Positions 9,301 to 15,745 of a stretch of DNA of 64,000 nucleotides are shown here, piece after piece. The notes beneath the pieces are model-generated. The model made no database searches and was not told the origin of the DNA. It saw nothing but the letters and a program-made list of their open reading frames with translations. The position numbers were made by a program, and so were the translations under genes. Positions within the stretch are counted from its first letter, which is position 1. Every line of letters starts with the position of its first letter. The stretch comes from an uncultured Flavobacteriaceae bacterium (GTDB lineage: Bacteria; Bacteroidota; Bacteroidia; Flavobacteriales; Flavobacteriaceae): assembly GCA_947498845.1 (NCBI GenBank), contig CANMLX010000009.1, forward strand, positions 1-64,000. The letters run 5' to 3'.

Positions 9301-9629
9301 CCTTCGTAACTTATATACCGTGTAATTCCCGCTCCTACTAATATAAAAATGAATGCTAAATGTAGTATTAAGGTCGCCCATTTTTCTTTTTTATATAATC
9401 TAAACCTAAAAATGTTACCAGTAAAATTGATTACAAAAAGTAGCATGATAACTTCAAACCACCAGGCGTTATAAATTAAATTTCTGGTATATGGTGTTGG
9501 TGATGTATCCATGTTTCTATCCAGAAGCGTTCCTGTAGCCATAGCAACCGCAAAAGCAATAAATAAAATAGCGGTAAGACGTGTAGAGAATAGGATTTTC
9601 GCAAGTTTGTCCCTCATAATTTTGCTCAA
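6369..9629 (-). CDS. ccsBA: Cytochrome c assembly protein CcsBA (ResB-CcsA fusion)
   Basis: System II cytochrome c synthetase that carries heme across the inner membrane and attaches it to CxxCH apocytochromes. The 1086 residues contain an N-terminal ResB/CcsB part with early membrane segments (TRLTAILFIAFAVAMATG, then two more by about 105) and a long periplasmic domain, a mid-protein His-rich stretch (HQHEHTPDDKHDH), and a C-terminal CcsA part with several membrane segments and the heme-handling WGRYWGWDPKETWAL motif. Fusion of the two subunits is typical of Bacteroidota and epsilon-proteobacteria. Single gene; its start lies 98 bases downstream of the DUF4268 gene. Confidence 0.95.
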   Translation of the reverse strand: MSKIMRDKLAKILFSTRLTAILFIAFAVAMATGTLLDRNMDTSPTPYTRNLIYNAWWFEVIMLLFVINFTGNIFRFRLYKKEKWATLILHLAFIFILVGAGITRYISYEGMMPIREGATENTFLSQKTYITAYIDGDYKINGLAQRLPFEKEVDFSPRLDNDFSIETIYNNQPVRIELEKFVKGAEEDIIPDAKGEAYLKIVEAGTNGPHNHFLKEGQIASIHGILFALNKPTQGAINITNQGDALTINSPFEGEYMTMATRAQGKLVKDSLQPLHLRSRYVIGNMQMVFPKPVTKGVFDVVKKSQLLKNSEDGLVLKVTTNGETKRVGVLGGPYINNNFKQIKVGGLDFAFKYGAKALQLPFDIKLNDFEAERYPGTEKSFSAFSSEVTVLDKEKGDFDYKIFMNNILDHRGYRFFQSNFDPDEKGTILSVNHDYWGTLLTYIGYFMLYFGLLAILFSKGTRFSDLKRRLQSVQAKKEKYLTILIFCIGLSGFSQHQHEHTPDDKHDHFEKPTKAQLDSFLLKNRIPKKHANEFGHLVIQDTDGRMKPMNTYTSELLRKISYQENYEGLDHNQVFLSIQGNSMLWRTVPIIYLKYKKADSIRKIIGVDKKAKRVALSDFFTKEGNYKLMPYLDEAYRANPANAFQEQFKEVDQRVNLFYNTLLGRSLKIFPLPNNENNKWISAYDYQSGNYKVGDSLYSNFIKNGFKAYLFKVNEGKQTKDFSEASKLLEAFKKTQNKYGHDVMLSDEKIEAEIAYINLGLFKKLSYYYFISGFLMFVFLILQIFYHKNKVVNIGVIIFKWCIVVLFLIHITGLAVRWYVSGHAPWTDTYETMLYVAWSTMFFGLATGVSKKENRNHKRSFFGKRKTSDLTIASAAFVVSIILIFAHKNWLDPSISNLQAVLDSYWVLIHVSVIVASYGPFTLGLVLGVVSLCLMAITTDKNKAIISLNIKELTIINEMALTVGLVMLTIGNFLGGMWANESWGRYWGWDPKETWALISIMVYAFIIHMRLVPGLRGRWGFNLMSIIAFASIMMTYFGVNFYLSGLHSYASGDQIVSFKFIAGACIIIAILGVFSYRGYAKHLKK

Positions 9630-9727
9630 TTTTTAGCTTGTGCAAATTTAGGTATTTAAGTCCATTTTTAAATCTATTTTAACTTAATATAAACCTATGG
9701 TATTTACGAATAATTTAAAAAAACATA

Positions 9728-10156
9728 TTAGCCTTCGATGATTTCTTTATATTCTAGAAAAAAGGCTTCAAACAAGCTCATTTTCTCATTAAAAAACACC
9801 ATGACTTCCTGCCATGTATTTTTATTATGTATAGAGACTTTTTGTTCTAAAGGGATGTAAATTCTGGATATTTCTTTACCATTTTCTAAAAAATAGGTGT
9901 CTTCAAAAATAGCTTCTGGTAAATACTCATCTAAAAGTATTGTTTTCAAGGCTTGCAACTTTTCCCAGTATTTGATTCTATGCTCTAAATCGTCCTCCAA
10001 ATCTAAAGCGATTAGTGCTTTTTTTGTATCGAAATAAAATTTAAAACTTACACCTTTAAGTTTGGTATTGTATAATATCCACTTTCTTGGAAACGATTTT
10101 CCAAAACTAGTCCAAAATTCTTCTCTTAAAATTCTAGATGCCTCTTTACTGAACAC
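9728..10156 (-). CDS. DUF4268 domain-containing protein
   Basis: 142 residues matching the DUF4268 family as found standing alone in Flavobacteriaceae; the family has a restriction-endonuclease-like flavour and also occurs fused to nuclease domains, but its function is unknown. Features: EFWTSFGKSFPRKW near the N-terminus, a central LDLEDDLEHRIKYWEKLQ and a C-terminal NEKMSLFEAFFLEYKEII. The start codon is GTG at 10154-10156, directly abutting a heptamer tandem array, so the array has replaced or overlaps the normal upstream region. No ATG is available nearby. Confidence 0.8.
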   Translation of the reverse strand: MFSKEASRILREEFWTSFGKSFPRKWILYNTKLKGVSFKFYFDTKKALIALDLEDDLEHRIKYWEKLQALKTILLDEYLPEAIFEDTYFLENGKEISRIYIPLEQKVSIHNKNTWQEVMVFFNEKMSLFEAFFLEYKEIIEG

Positions 10157-10345
10157 TTGGTTGTTGGTTGTTGGTTGTTGGTTGTTGGTTGTTGGTTTTT
10201 GGTTTTTGGTTTTTGGTTTTTGGTTTTTGGTTTTTGGTTTTTGGTTTTTGGTTTTTGGTTTTTGGTAAAGCTACTTTTTATTTTTATTGAATACCTAGCA
10301 TTATCTATTAATCTTTAATAATGTTTTCAACCATTAATCTACTGA
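10157..10345. repeat. Heptamer tandem array plus core, copy 2
   Basis: About five TTGGTTG units (from 10157) run into about ten TTGGTTT units (to about 10265), then the conserved core (from about 10266: CTACTTTTTATTTTTATTG, AATACCTAGCATTATC, ATGTTTTCAACCATTAATC), then degenerate ACTGACTATTG words up to about 10375. It fills the gap between the DUF4268 start and the ZIP stop codon. The array begins at the base next to the DUF4268 GTG start. Confidence 0.88.
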
Positions 10346-10373
10346 CTATTGTCTACTGACTACTGACTATTGA

Positions 10374-11048
10374 TTAAATTAAAAAAGCAATACCCACACC
10401 TAAGATAATAGATACAAACTTAGATAAGTTAAACTTATGCCCTTCTCCACTTTCAAATAGTATGGTGGTTGAAATATGCAAAAATATACCAATAACTAGT
10501 GCATTAATAAAATGAATATATTGTTCTATTCCTGGTGTGAAGTTTGAAATTAAAGTACCTATTGGTGTCATTAAAGCAAAAATCACAAGAAATAAAGCAA
10601 TCTGTAATTTGGTATAATTAGATTGTAATAGAAAAAGACTCACCAATGCTGCTACAGGTATTTTATGAATTAACACACCATATACCATATCGTTATGTTC
10701 ATGTATTGGGAATCCTTCTAAAAAACTATGCAGACATAAACTTATGAATAGTAGCCAAGGAAACTGTGCTTCGCTTTTATGGATATGAACATGCCCGTGT
10801 TCTGCGCCCTTAGAAAATAGCTCTAAAATGATTTGTAACAAAATACCAATCATGATAAAAAGCCCTGTAAGTTTTGAATTTAAATGCTCATAAACTTCTG
10901 GTAGCAATTCAAAAAGTGTTAAGGCCAACAAAAATGCACCACTAAAAGACAATAATAATTTGGTTACCCAAGATTTTTTAGATTTAAAAAACACAGCCAA
11001 CAATAGGCCTATCACAACAGCTAAAATGGGAAATAAAAATCTATGCAT
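10374..11048 (-). CDS. ZIP family divalent metal transporter
   Basis: Inner-membrane importer of zinc or related divalent cations. 224 residues with about eight membrane segments; the signature helix 4 motif HSFLEG (His107, Glu111, Gly112) and helix 5 HKIP (His128) form the binuclear metal site, and the loop between helices 3 and 4 is His-rich (HGHVHIH, 84-90). Length fits the short bacterial ZIP proteins. It ends inside the degenerate tail of repeat copy 2 and starts nine bases after the methyltransferase gene on the same strand, so the two may be co-transcribed. Confidence 0.92.
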   Translation of the reverse strand: MHRFLFPILAVVIGLLLAVFFKSKKSWVTKLLLSFSGAFLLALTLFELLPEVYEHLNSKLTGLFIMIGILLQIILELFSKGAEHGHVHIHKSEAQFPWLLFISLCLHSFLEGFPIHEHNDMVYGVLIHKIPVAALVSLFLLQSNYTKLQIALFLVIFALMTPIGTLISNFTPGIEQYIHFINALVIGIFLHISTTILFESGEGHKFNLSKFVSIILGVGIAFLI

Positions 11049-11057
11049 AAGTTGCAG

Positions 11058-11789
11058 TTATTTAAATATCATAATTAAACGTTCTGATGTTTTGGCACGA
11101 AATTTACGTAATTTGTAATCACCAAAAACTTCTAATAGTGTGACTCCTGCTCTTTTAAACAAATCTTCAAAATCGGCTAAAGTAAAAGCTTTAACCCGTT
11201 CTTCAAAATTATAAGTTTCTCCTTCTGCTTCAAAATTAATCTCCTTTACAATGTAACCATCTTTAACAAAGCGTTGCATATTAAATGTAATGCCATCTAC
11301 TTCCTTGGAGTTTTTAGCTACTAGATTCTCTATTACGAATTCTGTATTCATAAAATCGATAACGCCAAAACCAGATTCATTTAAGTTAGATTTTATTGCT
11401 TTTATAGTGTTTAAGTTATCTTCATCTTTATCAAAATATCCAAAACTGGTAAATAGGTTGAATACAGCATCAAATTCTTCTCCAAAGGGTTTACACATGT
11501 TGTGTACTTCGAATTTTAAACGCTCGTTTTCAAACTGTTTTGCATAAGTTATACTATTTTCACTTAAGTCTGCTCCTGTAACATTATACCCTATTTTGTT
11601 TAAGTATCTGGAATGTCGCCCTTTTCCGCAAGCTAAATCCAATACAGTTCCTCGCTCTGGTAAGTTTAAATATTGGGTTATGTTGTCCATAAACAACTGT
11701 GCCTCTGCATCATTTCTATCGCTGTAAAGTATATGGTAAAACTTTGTATCGAACCACGAAGCAAACCATTTTGTAGTATTGTTTGTCAT
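11058..11789 (-). CDS. Class I SAM-dependent methyltransferase
   Basis: 243-residue soluble protein with the Rossmann-type methyltransferase core: motif I VLDLACGKGRHSRYL (from about residue 49), motif II acid in GADLSENSI, and FDAVFNLFTSFGYF as motif IV region. The all-beta insertion (FNMQRFVKDGYIVKEINFEAEG) is typical of the YcgJ/cyclopropane-like small-molecule methyltransferases. Substrate unknown. Probably transcribed with the downstream ZIP gene. Confidence 0.88.
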   Translation of the reverse strand: MTNNTTKWFASWFDTKFYHILYSDRNDAEAQLFMDNITQYLNLPERGTVLDLACGKGRHSRYLNKIGYNVTGADLSENSITYAKQFENERLKFEVHNMCKPFGEEFDAVFNLFTSFGYFDKDEDNLNTIKAIKSNLNESGFGVIDFMNTEFVIENLVAKNSKEVDGITFNMQRFVKDGYIVKEINFEAEGETYNFEERVKAFTLADFEDLFKRAGVTLLEVFGDYKLRKFRAKTSERLIMIFK

Positions 11790-11896
11790 ATATTTTTTAA
11801 GGTGTTCTTGCTAATACTCTAATTCGTTCAAAATAGTAGCTTACCTAATAATTGCGGCAAAATTACACTATTTTTGCAATCTATTCGACGTAAAAT

Positions 11897-13054
11897 ATGG
11901 GAGATAATTTCAATATGGTTGCCAAAACTTTATTTGGCTTTGAAGAACTATTAGAAAAAGAGTTAACACAACTTGGTGCGCAACATGTAAAGAAAGGCGT
12001 GCGCAGTGTTTCTTTTGTTGGTGATAAAGGCTTTATGTACAAGGCTAATCTGGGTTTACGTACAGCTATTAAAATTTTAAAACCTATCCATACATTTCGT
12101 GTTACTAGCGAAAAAGACTTGTACAACAAAATCTATGATATGGAATGGGAAAACTATTTAAAACCTACTGGCTCTCTTGCCATAGATGCAACTATACATT
12201 CGCAACTCTTCACACATTCTTTATTTATAGCTCAAAAAACCAAAGATGCTATAGTTGATCGATTTAGAGAAAAAACCGGGCAACGCCCCAATGTAGACTT
12301 AAAATTTCCAGATTTAAAAATTAATATTCGTATTGATAGACAAGAATGTACTGTATCATTAGATACTTCAGGTGAATCTTTACACAAACGCGGTTATAAA
12401 TTGGCTACTAACATTGCGCCTATTAACGAAGTTTTAGCTGCTGGTTTAATTATACTTTCTGGTTGGGATGGGCAATGCGATTTTATGGACCCTATGTGTG
12501 GTAGTGGTACTATGCTTATTGAAGCTGCTATGATTGCTTGTAACATCCCTCCTAACCTTATGCGAAAAGAGTTTGCTTTTGAGCGCTGGCAGGACTGGGA
12601 CGTTGAATTGTTTGAAAAAATAGAAGAATCTTTACTGAAAAAAACACGTGATTTTCACCATAAAATTATAGGTTATGATAAAGCACCTAGTGCTACGACT
12701 AAAGCTAGAGAAAATATTAAAAATGCCCAACTAGACGATTTTATCACTGTAAAGCACGAAGACTTTTTTAAAACTCAAAAAGGCGGTCATGAAAAATTAC
12801 ACATGGTTTTTAATCCGCCTTACGGCGAGCGTTTAGATATAGACATGGAAGCCTTTTATAAAAATATTGGGGATACGCTTAAACAAAATTATCCTGGTAC
12901 CGATGCCTGGTTTATTACTTCTAATCTTGATGCTTTAAAACATGTTGGTTTGCGTCCTTCTAGAAAAATACACTTATTTAATGCAAAACTAGAATCGCGT
13001 TTGGTGAAATATGTAATGTATGAAGGGAGTAAAAAAGGGAAGTATATGAAATAG
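11897..13054 (+). CDS. THUMP-domain 23S rRNA (guanine-N2) methyltransferase, RlmL N-terminal type
   Basis: RNA base methyltransferase. 385 residues: an N-terminal ferredoxin-like plus THUMP region (to about 155) for RNA binding, then a class I methyltransferase with motif I DPMCGSGTMLIEAAMIA and the amino-methyltransferase motif IV NPPYGERLD. This corresponds to the first half of E. coli RlmL (m2G2445); Bacteroidota encode it alone. It is divergent from the methyltransferase gene at 11058-11789, and a TATTTTTG -7-like box lies about 35 bases upstream. Confidence 0.92.
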   Translation: MGDNFNMVAKTLFGFEELLEKELTQLGAQHVKKGVRSVSFVGDKGFMYKANLGLRTAIKILKPIHTFRVTSEKDLYNKIYDMEWENYLKPTGSLAIDATIHSQLFTHSLFIAQKTKDAIVDRFREKTGQRPNVDLKFPDLKINIRIDRQECTVSLDTSGESLHKRGYKLATNIAPINEVLAAGLIILSGWDGQCDFMDPMCGSGTMLIEAAMIACNIPPNLMRKEFAFERWQDWDVELFEKIEESLLKKTRDFHHKIIGYDKAPSATTKARENIKNAQLDDFITVKHEDFFKTQKGGHEKLHMVFNPPYGERLDIDMEAFYKNIGDTLKQNYPGTDAWFITSNLDALKHVGLRPSRKIHLFNAKLESRLVKYVMYEGSKKGKYMK

Positions 13055-13056
13055 TT

Positions 13057-13104
13057 GTTGATGTGTTAATGTGTTGATGTGTTGATGTGTTGATGTGTTG
13101 ATGT
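13057..13104. repeat. Octamer tandem array (GTTGATGT)6
   Basis: Six 8-base units, five perfect and one with a single change (GTTAATGT, 13065-13072), starting two bases after the stop codon of the THUMP methyltransferase gene. The complementary word ACACATCA is repeated three times inside the SpoU methyltransferase gene at about 43897-43920. Confidence 0.85.
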
Positions 13105-13197
13105 GAAATTACTACTTGAAAAACACTCTAATGTTTTCTTAACTTTATTATTTGTAATTATTCTCTGCTTTAATAATTTTTGACATAAATGTAAATC

Positions 13198-13479
13198 ATG
13201 AAAAATAGTATCACAATAACTTACTGCTCCCAATGTAATTGGCTAATGCGTTCTACATGGATGGCTCAGGAATTACTCACAACTTTTAATTTAGAAATTA
13301 ATACACTTACATTAATACCTGGTACTGGTGGGATTTTTGAAATTTCGGCTAACAACAAACTTATTTGGTCCAGAAAAACAGATGGTGGCTTTCCTGAAAT
13401 TACCGAACTAAAAAAACGAGTTAGAGATATTATTGCTCCTGAAAAAAGTCTTGGACATATTGATAGGAAGAAAGATTAA
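13198..13479 (+). CDS. SelT/SelW/SelH (Rdx) family protein
   Basis: 93 residues of the thioredoxin-like Rdx family, with the redox motif CSQC (Cys10, Cys13) right after the first strand and the conserved LIPGTGGIFEI and WSRKTDGGFPE segments. Members with Cys in place of selenocysteine are common in bacteria; a thiol-redox role is assumed but the partner is unknown. No signal peptide. It follows the octamer array and stands alone. Confidence 0.9.
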   Translation: MKNSITITYCSQCNWLMRSTWMAQELLTTFNLEINTLTLIPGTGGIFEISANNKLIWSRKTDGGFPEITELKKRVRDIIAPEKSLGHIDRKKD

Positions 13480-13506
13480 TAGCCAATACTCTATGTTTTG
13501 AAACAT

Positions 13507-13525
13507 ACGAAGTTTTAAACTTCGT
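13507..13525. repeat. Palindrome ACGAAGTTT-T-AAACTTCGT
   Basis: Nine-base perfect arms around one central base. It shares the core CGAAGTTT/AAACTTCG with the palindromes at 14293-14315 and 14404-14424, which together bracket the toxin-tail remnant and the 161-residue gene. Confidence 0.7.
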
Positions 13526-13665
13526 TCTCTTATGTATGAATTCCTTACCATAAGTAAAAACAAAAACTGTTCAATAAGAAAACTATGCTTTTTCTAAAGT
13601 AGCTTATAAGTTATTTTTTTCTTACTCAAGGACGATACATACAAGTCAGCGCTAGCGGGCTTTAA

Positions 13666-13785
13666 CTTGTACAAGCAATAAGAGCCAAGTATGGTGATAT
13701 GTATGATATAGGCATTGAAGAAGCTAGAAAGCATTTTGTTAAAGAAGTAATTCCAATTTTAGAAAAACAATTTTTAAAAGAATAA
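13666..13785 (+). pseudogene. 3' fragment of a lost gene, toxin-tail-like
   Basis: An open frame of 39 codons without its own start of a full gene ends at TAA 13783-13785. Its sequence (AIRAKYGDMYDIGIEEARKHF, then KEVIPILEKQFLKE, shown in two parts) reads like the amphipathic last helices of a larger protein and is followed 11 bases later by 13797-14282. A stop codon (13663-13665) closes the frame upstream, and a TACAAGT...ACTTGTA inverted repeat with a G+C-rich loop (13640-13672) marks the junction. The arrangement resembles the C-terminal tip of a polymorphic (RHS/YD-repeat) toxin displaced from its gene. That identity is inference. Confidence 0.45.
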
Positions 13786-13796
13786 ATTGGTTAAAT

Positions 13797-14282
13797 ATGA
13801 AAATTAAACCGTTCGAGGGTATAGATAATATAAATTTTGATGATAATTATAATGAAGTCAAAAATAAATTGAGATCTAAATATGAGGAGGATATGAATCA
13901 TTTCATGGACAAAAAGTATCCGAGACTATACATCAAAGAATTAGATTTAATTATATGTTTTTATGAAGATTATAAGTCTATCCGTTATTTCGAATTTCAT
14001 AAAGAATCTAAAGAAATAATATTTCAGGGAGTTAATTTAATTAACAAAGAGTATTCTGAATTATTAAAATTTATAAAAGAGATTGATTCAAACATTGAGA
14101 TTGATGAAAGTGATTTCACATCTAAAAAACTTGGTATTACTGTAGGAAGAGAAGTCGTGGATTCAAAATATAGTGAAGAAATTACATCCATTGTGATTTT
14201 TGATGATAAATATTGTTCTGAGCCAGAAATTGATTTAGAAGAGTTATATAAATCAATAATGGGAAAAGATTATCCCTCCTGA
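13797..14282 (+). CDS. Hypothetical protein, possible immunity protein
   Basis: 161 residues, acidic, soluble, no signal peptide or membrane segment, alternating predicted strands and helices (MKIKPFEGIDNINFDDNYNE, LDLIICFYEDYKSIRYFEFH). I recognise no named family. It directly follows an orphan gene tail, has its own terminator and is bracketed by palindromes, a placement typical of immunity genes behind toxin tips. Codon usage is strongly AT-rich (more Lys/Ile/Asp than its neighbours). Confidence is high that it is a gene and low for the immunity role. Confidence 0.6.
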   Translation: MKIKPFEGIDNINFDDNYNEVKNKLRSKYEEDMNHFMDKKYPRLYIKELDLIICFYEDYKSIRYFEFHKESKEIIFQGVNLINKEYSELLKFIKEIDSNIEIDESDFTSKKLGITVGREVVDSKYSEEITSIVIFDDKYCSEPEIDLEELYKSIMGKDYPS

Positions 14283-14292
14283 TGGCCCAGCT

Positions 14293-14315
14293 CTTCGAAG
14301 TTTGTAACTTCGAAG
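14293..14315. repeat. Palindrome CTTCGAAGTT-TGT-AACTTCGAAG
   Basis: Ten-base perfect arms with a three-base loop, ten bases after the stop codon of 13797-14282. Shares its core with the palindromes at 13507 and 14404. Confidence 0.75.
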
Positions 14316-14349
14316 CATAAAAAAGAAAGTATAAAGTAAATAATAAATC

Positions 14350-14379
14350 AAAGCTACATTTTGAAAGAGATGTAGCTTT
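14350..14379 (+). terminator. Terminator after the 161-residue gene
   Basis: AAAGCTACAT (14350-14359) pairs with ATGTAGCTTT (14370-14379) over a ten-base loop and is followed by TGTTTTTT. Confidence 0.8.
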
Positions 14380-14403
14380 TGTTTTTTATGAATATTGTAA
14401 AAA

Positions 14404-14424
14404 TGCGAAGTTTAAAACTTCGCA
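14404..14424. repeat. Palindrome TGCGAAGTTT-A-AAACTTCGCA
   Basis: Ten-base perfect arms around a single A. Third member of the GAAGTTT palindrome set, on the right side of the island. Confidence 0.75.
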
Positions 14425-14569
14425 CAGCTATAATAACTATATATACTAATTAACACGAATAAAAAAAACACTTTATTTTTCTTCATCCAAATGTATTTAA
14501 TCCTTAAAATAGTTTTAAAAATTTATAGCATTCTACATAACAAAAATAATCTCTATGAATGAAGGTATT

Positions 14570-15706
14570 TTACAACACCAAACACTTAGATAGCGTATCT
14601 TGATAAATCGCTTCGTATTTAGGGACTATAGCATGTAAATCGAATTTTGAAGCTTCTTGTCTTGAGTTATTTTTAAAAGTATTTAAATGTTCTTCATCTT
14701 TTAGAATCTTCAATGCGTTTTTAACCATGCTATCTATATCACCTACATCACTTAAATACCCAGAAAAACCTTGGATATTCACTTCTGGAATACCTCCTGT
14801 ATTGCTTGAAATAACAGGCACTCCAGATGCCATAGCTTCTAGTGCTGCTAAACCAAAACTTTCGGTTTGCGAGGGCAACAAAAACAGGTCACTAAAACAT
14901 AATATTTTATCTATTTCGTTACTTCTTCCAAAGAAAATAACCTTATCTAAAATACCTAATTCTATACAGCGTTGTTCTGCTTTTTCTTTATCTGGTCCTT
15001 CCCCGATCAACATCAATTTTGCAGGGGTTTCTTTTTGTATACCATAAAAGACATCAATAACATCGAGCACGCGTTTTACTGGACGCAAATTACTAATATG
15101 AGTGATGATTTTTTCATCTTCATTTGCCATCATTTCTCTTTGACAATCTGTAAAACCATGATTGTATTTATCTAAATCTATAAAGTTTGGAATAACATTT
15201 ATATCTTGTTTTATATCAAATAGACGTAAGGTATCTTCTTTTAAACTCTTAGAAACCGCCGTTACTGCATCCGATTTATTAATACTAAATGTCACGGCTG
15301 GTTTATAGAATGGGTGACTTCCTACAAGTGTTATATCTGTACCATGAAGTGTCGTAACTATAGGGACATGAATCCCTTCTTCCTTTAGCATTTTTTTAGC
15401 CATATATGCTGCATAAGCATGCGGTATCGCATAATGTACATGCAAAATTTCTATTTTATGAAGTTTAACCATATCCACTAATTTGCTGGATAAAGCTAAC
15501 TCATAGGGTTGATAATGAAACAATGGATATTCGGGTACATTTACTTCATGATAATGTACATTATTGCTCAATAATTCCAACCTTACTGGTTGATTATACG
15601 TAATAAAGTGGATTTCATGACCTCGTTTAGATAGTTCTAAACCAAGCTCTGTTGCTACTACACCACTCCCTCCAAAGGTTGGATAACATACAATTCCTAT
15701 TTTCAT
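14570..15706 (-). CDS. bshA: N-acetyl-alpha-D-glucosaminyl L-malate synthase
   Basis: First committed enzyme of bacillithiol synthesis: transfers GlcNAc from UDP-GlcNAc to L-malate. 378 residues of the GT4/GT-B fold, beginning MKIGIVCYPTFGGSGVVATE, with the BshA-typical HYAIPHAYAA, TTLHGTDITLVG, ISNLRPVKR and the nucleotide-binding ESFGLAALEAMASGVPVI. Full length. Bacillithiol is the main low-molecular-weight thiol in many Bacteroidota; bshB and bshC are not in this window. It starts 39 bases after the GH3 gene on the same strand, so co-transcription is likely. Confidence 0.95.
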   Translation of the reverse strand: MKIGIVCYPTFGGSGVVATELGLELSKRGHEIHFITYNQPVRLELLSNNVHYHEVNVPEYPLFHYQPYELALSSKLVDMVKLHKIEILHVHYAIPHAYAAYMAKKMLKEEGIHVPIVTTLHGTDITLVGSHPFYKPAVTFSINKSDAVTAVSKSLKEDTLRLFDIKQDINVIPNFIDLDKYNHGFTDCQREMMANEDEKIITHISNLRPVKRVLDVIDVFYGIQKETPAKLMLIGEGPDKEKAEQRCIELGILDKVIFFGRSNEIDKILCFSDLFLLPSQTESFGLAALEAMASGVPVISSNTGGIPEVNIQGFSGYLSDVGDIDSMVKNALKILKDEEHLNTFKNNSRQEASKFDLHAIVPKYEAIYQDTLSKCLVL

Positions 15707-15745
15707 GTTTCATCTTTTTTAGTACTCTATTTGAGATTAAGTACT

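Noticed and set aside
14727..15175. Plus-strand frames inside bshA
   Set aside because: Antisense shadows of a well-conserved minus-strand gene with no protein-like features; the same holds for similar frames inside the GH2, propeller, pepD and CcsBA genes.
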